A DNA stretch of 5,103 nt from Actinomycetota bacterium (GTDB taxonomy: Bacteria > Actinomycetota > Actinomycetes > Actinomycetales > Microbacteriaceae): contig WLES01000072.1 of assembly GCA_009704155.1 (NCBI GenBank), forward strand, positions 1-5,103, written 5' to 3'. The notes beneath the pieces were generated by a model, which made no database searches, had not been told where the DNA came from, and was given only the letters and a program-made list of their open reading frames with translations. The position numbers were made by a program, and so were the translations under genes. Numbering within the stretch: position 1 is the first letter of the stretch; every line of letters begins with the position of its first letter. Shown here in pieces: positions 1 through 5,103 of this stretch.

Positions 1-1
1 G

Positions 2-553
2 GCCCTCGTGCTCGTCATCGCACCGTTCTTTATCTCGTTCTTGCTCCGCACGGTCGCGTGGAAACAGCTTCTCGCCGATGAAGGGCTCATCGTCGGGACA
101 ATGAAAGCGTTTGCGATTTTGCCGCCTGACGCTCACATCACGGGAACGTCAATATCGGTGATCTTCGGTCTCGCATACAACTTCATTCCGTTCATGACGC
201 TCCCGCTCTACACGAGCATTGAACGACTCGACCTGCGTCTCCTCGAAGCGAGCAACGACCTGTATGCCAATTCGTTCACGACGTTCCGCAAAGTGACTGT
301 TCCACTCACGCTCCCTGGAATCGTCTCCGGAACGCTTCTGACGTTTATTCCGGCCGCCGGTGATTACGTCAACGCCTCCGCCAACTTCCTCGGAAGTACA
401 CAGACGGCAATGATCGGAAACGTCATCGAGAACAACTTCCTCGTCACGCAGAACTATCCGCACGCCGCGTCGATGTCGCTCGTCTTGATGGGGGCAATCC
501 TGATTCTTGTGTCGGCTTATGTTTTCCGCAGCGGAACGGACGACCTGCTATGA
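2..553 (+). CDS. potB: Polyamine ABC transporter permease, PotB-type (5' end missing)
   Basis: This is the C-terminal 183 residues of an inner-membrane permease of a spermidine/putrescine ABC importer; the reading frame is open at the left edge, so the true start lies outside the window. The fragment opens with a PF-SFLLRTVAW stretch, typical of the end of a transmembrane helix in PotB. Further on it carries the cytoplasmic EAA loop (bases about 245-316, E-A-S-N-D-L-Y-A and then P-L-T-L-P-G), which docks onto the ATPase. Near the C-terminus comes GDYVN followed by MIGNVIENNF, a pattern characteristic of PotB/PotH. At least three more hydrophobic helices are visible. The stop overlaps the start of the next permease gene (ATGA), so the two are cotranscribed and probably translationally coupled. 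The family assignment is strong. Exact substrate (spermidine, putrescine or a related amine) cannot be read from this subunit. Confidence 0.9.
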   Translation, partial: ALVLVIAPFFISFLLRTVAWKQLLADEGLIVGTMKAFAILPPDAHITGTSISVIFGLAYNFIPFMTLPLYTSIERLDLRLLEASNDLYANSFTTFRKVTVPLTLPGIVSGTLLTFIPAAGDYVNASANFLGSTQTAMIGNVIENNFLVTQNYPHAASMSLVLMGAILILVSAYVFRSGTDDLL

Positions 554-1344
554 GACTTGGCCGCTTCCTTCTTCCCCTTTACGGTGTGCTCGCACTTATC
601 TACCTGCTCGTTCCGATTGTCTATACCGTCGCATTCTCGTTCAACGATTCGCGCCGTACGAACATCATCTGGAACGGCTTCACGTTCGACAAGTGGCTCA
701 ATGTGTGTGACGCGCAGGGCGTCTGCCTCGCCTTTGCGAACTCGATTTTCATCGCGACAGTGTCAACCGTCGTTGCGACGGTACTGGGAACTGCAATCGC
801 CATCGCACTCGTTCGCTACAAGTTCAAGGGGCGAGCTGCGACGACACTGCTTCTGTTCTTGCCAATGGCGACACCCGAAGTTGTGCTCGGTGCCGGTCTC
901 GCTGCACAGTTCCTCAATGCCGGCGTCCCCAAGGGAATGCTCACCGTGATTTTGGCGCACATCATGTTCTGCATTTCGTTCGTTGTGGTCACAGTTCGCG
1001 CCCGCGTTGCAGGGCTAGACCCGAAGCTCGAAGAGGCCGGTCGCGATCTGTATGCGAACCCGACAGGGGTGTGGTGGAAAATCACATTCCCGCTCCTGCT
1101 CCCCGGAATCATGGCAGCCGCGTTGCTCGCTTTCGCTCTGTCATTCGACGACTTCATCATTACGAATTTCAACAGCGGTGCTATCGAAACGCTTCCGACG
1201 TTCATCTACACAGCAGCGGCGCGCGGAATCCCAGCTGAAGCAAACGTCTTGGCATCAGCGGTGTTCATCTTGGCAATCGCTGCGGTAATTATCACGCAGG
1301 TTGGCGGCGCAATCCGTCGCAAGCGACTCGGCATCAAGCCATAA
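550..1344 (+). CDS. potC: Polyamine ABC transporter permease, PotC-type
   Basis: This complete 264-residue protein is the second membrane subunit of the spermidine/putrescine importer and would pair with the PotB-type protein just upstream. Six hydrophobic segments are visible at about residues 10-31, 63-88, 98-122, 131-150, 185-205 and 231-254, the usual PotC topology. The EAA loop lies at about 160-187 (LEEAGRDLYAN, then FPLLLPG). The family signature SFDDFIITNF at 198-207 and a following LPTFIY are typical of PotC/PotI. The ATG overlaps the potB stop by four bases. No strong Shine-Dalgarno sequence precedes it, so coupling to potB translation is likely. The gene ends 2 bp before the stop of the convergent channel gene. 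Two cysteines, C53 and C59, sit in the first outward-facing loop. The PotA ATPase and PotD binding protein are not in the window. The length is normal for the family. Confidence 0.93.
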   Translation: MRLGRFLLPLYGVLALIYLLVPIVYTVAFSFNDSRRTNIIWNGFTFDKWLNVCDAQGVCLAFANSIFIATVSTVVATVLGTAIAIALVRYKFKGRAATTLLLFLPMATPEVVLGAGLAAQFLNAGVPKGMLTVILAHIMFCISFVVVTVRARVAGLDPKLEEAGRDLYANPTGVWWKITFPLLLPGIMAAALLAFALSFDDFIITNFNSGAIETLPTFIYTAAARGIPAEANVLASAVFILAIAAVIITQVGGAIRRKRLGIKP

Positions 1345-1346
1345 CG

Positions 1347-2252
1347 CTAGCGCGGCATAGTGTCTCGTAGCCGTGCAATATCGGCCTTGAGTTGAGCTAG
1401 CTCAGCTTTCGAGATCTTCCCATCGCTGCTCATCGAGTCGACGATGGTCGAGATCTTGAGAATCGCATCTACTCCATTGGTGCGAAGTCTGTTTTCAGCA
1501 CGCGCTTCGTCCATCGCGTTCAACACGATGCCGATGAGAACGTTGAGGATCGTGAACACGATGAAGAACACGTATGACAAGAAGTAGGGGAGCGCGAGCG
1601 GGCTTACGGCCATCGACTCCTCGAGGTAAACGGGGAAGTTTTCGAGGGTGAGCAGAATGAACAACGACTTGAGGCTCAGTCCGATGTGTCCCCAGGAAAT
1701 GGGCAATTGAGCACCGAACAGGTAGGTGCCGGCCATGCCGTAGAGGAAGAGGAGTAACCCGATCAACACCGACATGCTGAGAAGAGGCGGAATGCTCTTC
1801 ACGATGGATGCGAACAACACCCGCACTTCGGGAAGGAAACGGAAGATTCGGAGCAACCGCATGAGTCGAAGGAGTCGAAGAACCAGTGTTTGGCCAGCTG
1901 CGAATGGGGCGAGTCCGACGATGATGAAATCAAAAACGTTCCAACCGCGTGTGAAGAACATCCACGGCCGACGCCCGTAACTAAGTATTCGAAGCGCTAG
2001 CTCCACTGCATAGATCCCCATAGCAATCGTGTCGACAACGATGGCGAACTGCCTTGTTTCATCGGTAATTCCTGGCATGGTGAGAACCGCGAGGAACACT
2101 GCGTTGATGGAGATAACCGCGGCGATCGCGAGTTCAAATCCACTGCTGTAGACAAGCCTCGTCAACCAGAGGATTCGGTAGGCGGGAATCGTTTCGTAGT
2201 CGCCGTCGGCAGTCAGAACCCGACGCTTGACAGTTGGGATGTTTGCGGTCAC
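1347..2252 (-). CDS. Single-domain voltage-gated cation channel (NaChBac-like ion transporter family)
   Basis: This 301-residue membrane protein has the six-helix plan of bacterial voltage-gated channels, which work as tetramers. S1 lies at about 39-59, S2 at 69-92 with acidic E84, and S3 at 104-117 with the conserved N105 and D108. S4 at 122-140 carries arginines at 126, 129, 132, 135 and 138, the every-third-residue voltage sensor. S5 is at about 155-180. The pore helix and filter at 194-207 read SLFILLTLENFP, with E204 in the position of the NaChBac TLESW glutamate. S6 at 223-247 has the conserved N237. A charged cytoplasmic tail (248-301) contains a degenerate EF-hand-like loop at about 273-284. 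The start is GTG, ten bases after the asparaginase stop, with only a weak GAGAA upstream. No ATG lies in frame before residue 59, which is inside S1, so this start is the reasonable choice. Ion selectivity (Na+ or Ca2+) cannot be settled from sequence. Confidence 0.88.
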   Translation of the reverse strand: MTANIPTVKRRVLTADGDYETIPAYRILWLTRLVYSSGFELAIAAVISINAVFLAVLTMPGITDETRQFAIVVDTIAMGIYAVELALRILSYGRRPWMFFTRGWNVFDFIIVGLAPFAAGQTLVLRLLRLMRLLRIFRFLPEVRVLFASIVKSIPPLLSMSVLIGLLLFLYGMAGTYLFGAQLPISWGHIGLSLKSLFILLTLENFPVYLEESMAVSPLALPYFLSYVFFIVFTILNVLIGIVLNAMDEARAENRLRTNGVDAILKISTIVDSMSSDGKISKAELAQLKADIARLRDTMPR

Positions 2253-2262
2253 CCCACAATTC

Positions 2263-3225
2263 TCACACTGAAACGGTCAAGGCTCCAACCACGGTGTCTC
2301 CGCCCAGGACGGGCTCAACGAGGTCGCGAATGAGGGTGTCGCGCGCCTCCGCACTAATGACTCCGTGTCGCTCGAGCAGCGTCACAGCAACGGCGGTGTT
2401 CGGCCGCTGCGAGCCATCGAGGCACTTGATGACGACGGCAACCCCATCGCGCGCTGCGAGCAAAACACCTTCCGCGCCAATCTTCGCGATTGTTCCCGTC
2501 TCTTCAATGACGCGCGTGTTGTCGCGCCCAGGTCCGTCAAGCGCCCAAGGGTTTGTGCGGATCGCCTCGACGAGTTTGGTTGCGTCGGCGTCGGTTCCGT
2601 CACTCATTCGCGCGAGCCCTGTGCCAAGTGCACGAAGGCTCATGCCGAAGAGTGGAGCCCCACACCCGTCCACCGCTGGCCACAGTTCGGCAGCACCGGT
2701 GAATTCTTCAATGACTGCTTTGATGGTTTGCTGCAGCGGGTGGCTGGGTTCGAGATAGGTCGCTGTGTCCCACCCGTTGGCAACGCACGCCCGAAGAAAC
2801 GCTGCGTGCTTCCCCGAGCAGTTCATGGTGACGCGCTGGGGCTTTTCGCCGCGGGCGAGTCGTTCAGCTTTGTCACTGACGCCGAGCGGCCACTGCGGAG
2901 GGCACCCGAGATCGTCGACACTAAGTCCGTCGTGAGCGAGCATTGCCTCGACGGCGTCGCTGTGTCGGTGAGACCCGCAGTGAGACGCGCTCGCCATGAC
3001 GAGATCAACTCCGTCGAGCCCCGCGCCTGCCCGCAACAGCGCAACGGCCTGAAGCGGCTTCAGCGTTGACCGCGGAAAAATGATGGCGTCAATGTCACCG
3101 CCGGATTCCAACACGGAACCCGCCGCGTCAATCACAACGAATGCACCGATGTGACGCGACTCAACCAGCCCATTTCGGTCGAGCGTTGCGAGTTCGACGC
3201 AACCGTCGACCGAAAGCGCGTGCAT
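2263..3225 (-). CDS. L-asparaginase, Rhizobium etli type (asparaginase II family)
   Basis: This 320-residue cytoplasmic enzyme is predicted to hydrolyse L-asparagine to aspartate and ammonia. It belongs to the family of R. etli asparaginases, which is unrelated to the E. coli AnsA/AnsB fold. The expected active-site blocks appear in order: RSTLKPLQ with S53 and K56; SASH with S81; NCSGKH with C136 and K139; VDGCGAP with C188; and AKIGAEG with K248. By comparison with the R. etli enzyme these match the two Ser-Lys pairs and the Cys/Lys/Cys metal site; that mapping is from memory of the family and not from an alignment. No signal peptide is visible. The ATG shares its A with the stop of the upstream aminotransferase (TAATG), and no good ribosome binding site precedes it, so reinitiation after gabT is likely. 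The block after S81 reads SHCGSHRH rather than the commoner SHSGE/SHSSE, a local variation. Confidence 0.9.
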   Translation of the reverse strand: MHALSVDGCVELATLDRNGLVESRHIGAFVVIDAAGSVLESGGDIDAIIFPRSTLKPLQAVALLRAGAGLDGVDLVMASASHCGSHRHSDAVEAMLAHDGLSVDDLGCPPQWPLGVSDKAERLARGEKPQRVTMNCSGKHAAFLRACVANGWDTATYLEPSHPLQQTIKAVIEEFTGAAELWPAVDGCGAPLFGMSLRALGTGLARMSDGTDADATKLVEAIRTNPWALDGPGRDNTRVIEETGTIAKIGAEGVLLAARDGVAVVIKCLDGSQRPNTAVAVTLLERHGVISAEARDTLIRDLVEPVLGGDTVVGALTVSV

Positions 3226-4556
3226 TAGATGCTTGACAGCGCCTCGTCGATAACGGCAACGGCGTCAAGGATCAACTCGTCTGAGGTGATGACAGAGGGG
3301 AGGAAGCGAAGGACGTTTCCGTAAGTTCCCGCCGACAGGAGCAAGACGCCTTTCTGAATCGCGTACGCCGTTATTTTTGGCACGATATCAGAAATCGGGG
3401 TGTCGGTGCCTGGCTCGGTGAATTCGATGGCGAGCATGGCACCCTTGCCGCGAATGTCTCCGATGGTCGGGTACTTCTTCTGCAGATTGACGAGCGCGCC
3501 TTTAAGGGTTTTCTCAATTCGCTTCGCTTCACCGAGGAGGTCGCGCTTTTCGATTTCCTCGAAAACCTGGACGGCAGCTGCCGCAGCCATAGGGTTTCCG
3601 CCGAAGGTTCCACCGAGTCCGCCTGCGTGGCTTGCGTCCATGATGTCGGCACGACCGGTGACAGCAGCAATTGGGAATCCTGCAGCTACACCCTTGGCGG
3701 TGGTGACGAGGTCGGGGACAACTCCGAAGAACTCTGATGCGTAGTAGTGGCCGGTGCGCATGATTCCTGACTGAACTTCGTCAGATACATACACAATTCC
3801 GTTGTCGTTACACCACTTCTGGAGCGCGGGGAGGTAGCCGTCGGCGGGGACCACAAAGCCACCTTCACCCTGAATGGGCTCGACGACGAGACACGCCAGA
3901 TCGGTTGCGCCGACCTTCTTTTCGAAGTAGGAAATCGTTCGTGCCGCAGCCTCTGCACCAGAGAGCTTGTCGTGGAACGGATACGAGTTGGGGGCGTGGT
4001 GAATGTCGCCAGCGAAAGGACCGAATCCGAGCTTGTAGGGCATGGCCTTGAAGTTCATCGCCATCGTGAGGTTGGTGCGACCGTGGTAACCGTGATCGAG
4101 AACACCGACGCCGGTGCGACCGGTGAACTTTCGGGCAATCTTGACTGCGTTCTCAACGGCCTCTGCGCCAGAGTTAACGAGCACCGACTTCTTCTCAAAG
4201 TCTCCCGGGGTGTGCTGCGCAAGGAGTTCGCACAGGCGAACATACGATTCGTACCCTGCAACAGTGAAAAGGGTGTGGGTTACTTTGTGCGCCTGCGCCA
4301 TCGCGGCGTCGATAACGGCATCATCGACGTGACCGATAGTGACAACGCCAATCCCGCCTCCCATGTCGATGTATTGGTTACCGTCAACATCGACAAGAAT
4401 CGCGCCCTTGGCATGATCGATGTAGATGGGAAAAGTGGCTGCAACGCCAGCCGAAACAACCTTCTGGCGGCGTGCGTGGAGTGCCTGAGAATTCGGGCCG
4501 GGGATTTCTGTGACGACGCGGCGCTCTTGCGCAACATCCGTGACTACGCTGTTCAT
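3225..4556 (-). CDS. gabT: 4-aminobutyrate (GABA) aminotransferase, class III PLP enzyme
   Basis: This 443-residue fold-type I PLP enzyme most likely transfers the amino group of GABA to 2-oxoglutarate, giving succinate semialdehyde and glutamate. Landmarks numbered from the chosen ATG are: NSGAEAVENA at 128-137 (cofactor phosphate region), YHGRT at 157-161 with R160, VEPIQGEGG at 225-233 with E227, SDEVQSG at 258-264 with D259 for the pyridine nitrogen, TTAKG at 285-289 with the Schiff-base lysine K288, and LRFLP at 416-420 with R417. E227, R160 and R417 match residues that bind GABA or glutamate in E. coli GabT. The start at 4556 puts RRVVTEIPGP near the N-terminus, as in actinobacterial homologues, and has GCGGAG upstream. 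An in-frame ATG at 4613 would add 19 residues and overlap the divergent osmC start. The gene is first in the operon with the asparaginase and the channel. No gabD is present in the window. Another omega-amine (for example 5-aminovalerate) is a possible alternative substrate. Confidence 0.92.
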   Translation of the reverse strand: MNSVVTDVAQERRVVTEIPGPNSQALHARRQKVVSAGVAATFPIYIDHAKGAILVDVDGNQYIDMGGGIGVVTIGHVDDAVIDAAMAQAHKVTHTLFTVAGYESYVRLCELLAQHTPGDFEKKSVLVNSGAEAVENAVKIARKFTGRTGVGVLDHGYHGRTNLTMAMNFKAMPYKLGFGPFAGDIHHAPNSYPFHDKLSGAEAAARTISYFEKKVGATDLACLVVEPIQGEGGFVVPADGYLPALQKWCNDNGIVYVSDEVQSGIMRTGHYYASEFFGVVPDLVTTAKGVAAGFPIAAVTGRADIMDASHAGGLGGTFGGNPMAAAAAVQVFEEIEKRDLLGEAKRIEKTLKGALVNLQKKYPTIGDIRGKGAMLAIEFTEPGTDTPISDIVPKITAYAIQKGVLLLSAGTYGNVLRFLPSVITSDELILDAVAVIDEALSSI

Positions 4557-4604
4557 ACAGCTAGCGTACTCCGCTTGGAAAACAATTGGTGTGAATCGAG
4601 TGAC
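4557..4604. promoter_or_regulatory. Divergent gabT/osmC intergenic region
   Basis: Only 48 bases separate the start codons of gabT (leftward) and the OsmC gene (rightward), so both promoters should lie here or reach into the opposite coding sequence. I could not identify a convincing -35/-10 pair in either direction. On the gabT strand a GCGGAG motif 12 bases before the ATG is a plausible though distant ribosome binding site. On the osmC side only CGAG lies just before the ATG. An imperfect 16-bp palindrome (4590-4605, TGTGAATCGAGTGACA, 6 of 8 pairs matching) abuts the osmC start and could be an operator, but a chance match is quite possible. Confidence 0.4.
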
Positions 4605-5075
4605 ATGAGACATAGTTTTGCGTTGAACCTTCGTTGGCGAAACACTCAAGAATTTGACGGCGAGCTTGACCGCGCCTATTCCCACGAAGGATACGTGAGC
4701 ATTCCCGGCCACGGTTCACTTGTGACGTCAGCTGCGGAAGCCTTCGGTGGTGACCCTAACCTGTGGAATCCAGAGGAATTGCTCATGACCGCAATCTCAC
4801 AGTGTCACTTGTTGTCGTTCCTCTTTGTCGCGAATCGCGACGGCGTCGAAGTCGTCGATTACCTCGATGAGGTTTCTGGGGAGATGGAATATCACGGAGG
4901 CCAGGGAGCAATGGCGTCCGTAACTCTTCGCCCCACGGTCGTCACAAACGCTGAACCGTCGGACATCGAGCGCCTTCACGACGAAGCGAAGGCATTCTGT
5001 GTAATGAGGTCGTCCGTGAATTTCCCAATTCACGTCGAGGTGTCGGTTCTGGCACCTGAGGCGAACATAGACTAG
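4605..5075 (+). CDS. OsmC/Ohr-family protein, probable thiol peroxidase
   Basis: This 156-residue cytoplasmic protein belongs to the OsmC/Ohr superfamily, dimeric enzymes that reduce organic hydroperoxides with a pair of cysteines. The family core NPEELL at 55-60 is followed by SQCH with C67. The second cysteine is C132, in AFCVMRSSVNFPI. The 65-residue spacing between the cysteines and the glutamate E57 ten residues before C67 equal the arrangement in Ohr proteins. R23 could be the active-site arginine, though this is less certain. The GDP-LWNPEELL and SVNFP blocks are typical of an actinobacterial OsmC subgroup of about this length. The ATG is chosen because the mature-looking N-terminus MRHSFALNLRW aligns with such proteins. 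The frame stays open far upstream, but there it only runs antisense through gabT. The gene is divergent from gabT and followed after 4 bp by another + strand start. The physiological peroxide and the regulator are unknown. Confidence 0.9.
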   Translation: MRHSFALNLRWRNTQEFDGELDRAYSHEGYVSIPGHGSLVTSAAEAFGGDPNLWNPEELLMTAISQCHLLSFLFVANRDGVEVVDYLDEVSGEMEYHGGQGAMASVTLRPTVVTNAEPSDIERLHDEAKAFCVMRSSVNFPIHVEVSVLAPEANID

Positions 5076-5079
5076 AACA

Positions 5080-5103
5080 ATGCGTCGAATCATTGCTCTT
5101 GCA
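5080..5103 (+). CDS. Start of a downstream gene (3' end beyond window), unidentified
   Basis: An ATG four bases after the OsmC stop opens a frame of eight codons, M-R-R-I-I-A-L-A, before the window ends. Two arginines followed by hydrophobic residues resemble the beginning of a signal peptide or a membrane protein, but eight residues are too few to identify anything. No clear Shine-Dalgarno sequence precedes it. The tight spacing would make it the second gene of an osmC-led transcript. It may also be a chance ATG. Confidence 0.45.

Noticed and set aside
1345..1352. The 8-bp palindrome CGCTAGCG between the convergent stops, considered as a bidirectional terminator.
   Set aside because: It is too short for a stable hairpin and there is no T-tract on either side.
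1393..1404. A perfect 12-bp palindrome TGAGCTAGCTCA near the end of the channel gene, considered as a terminator or operator.
   Set aside because: It lies inside coding sequence (the A-E-L-A-Q stretch), can form only a 4-bp stem with a 4-base loop, and has no following T-run, so a chance palindrome is the simpler reading.
2365..3069. A 234-codon + strand open frame opposite the asparaginase gene.
   Set aside because: It is Arg/Cys-rich and low in hydrophobic pattern, with no recognisable domain, and lies wholly antisense to a gene with intact catalytic motifs.
3972..4604. The OsmC reading frame stays open for 211 codons upstream of its ATG, antisense to gabT.
   Set aside because: The upstream translation has no family resemblance, while the opposite strand encodes clear GabT motifs. 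The OsmC homology begins right at the ATG at 4605. The open frame is a by-product of gabT codon bias.
4557..4712. A longer GabT starting upstream at 4712 (495 residues).
   Set aside because: The extra 52 residues do not resemble GabT N-termini and would run antisense through the first third of the OsmC gene. The 443-residue form has the family's usual length.
4797..5093. A - strand open frame of 98 codons opposite the OsmC gene.
   Set aside because: It is fully antisense to a well-supported OsmC gene and has no recognisable motif.

Overview
The window looks like chromosomal DNA of an actinobacterium. The protein sequences have an actinobacterial flavour: the GabT N-terminus with its RRVVT-IPGP stretch, and the OsmC protein with GDP-LWNPEELL and SQCH. 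Base composition is only moderately GC-rich by eye, and the genes are packed extremely tightly, with gaps of 2, 10, 48 and 4 bp and overlaps of 1 and 4 bp. This would suit a small-genome Microbacteriaceae-type lineage, but that placement is inference, not something the window proves.

Layout: (1) On the + strand, bases 1-1344 hold the 3' end of a PotB-type permease and a complete PotC-type permease, overlapping as ATGA. These are the two membrane subunits of a spermidine/putrescine ABC importer; the ATPase and binding-protein genes must lie to the left if they are present. (2) On the - strand, reading leftwards from 4556 to 1347, come a class III PLP aminotransferase of the 4-aminobutyrate (GabT) type, an R. 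etli-type (asparaginase II family) L-asparaginase and a single-domain voltage-gated cation channel of the NaChBac kind. They are joined by a TAATG overlap and a 10-bp gap, so they are probably one transcript. The channel and potC converge with stop codons 2 bp apart. (3) On the + strand, divergent from gabT across 48 bp, lies an OsmC/Ohr-type protein at 4605-5075. It is followed after 4 bp by the first eight codons of a further gene that runs off the window.

Functional reading: polyamine import, GABA transamination (GABA is the usual product of putrescine breakdown) and asparagine deamidation form a small amine/amide nitrogen-scavenging neighbourhood. The voltage-gated channel is the odd member. 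Its filter sequence TLENFP differs from the textbook TLESW, and its cytoplasmic tail holds a degenerate EF-hand-like loop. The OsmC protein is a probable thiol peroxidase and need not be related to the rest.

I found no CRISPR array, mobile element, RNA gene, long repeat or convincing Rho-independent terminator, and no stretch above 300 bases without a gene. Nothing here amounts to a clearly new system; the channel is the most interesting object.
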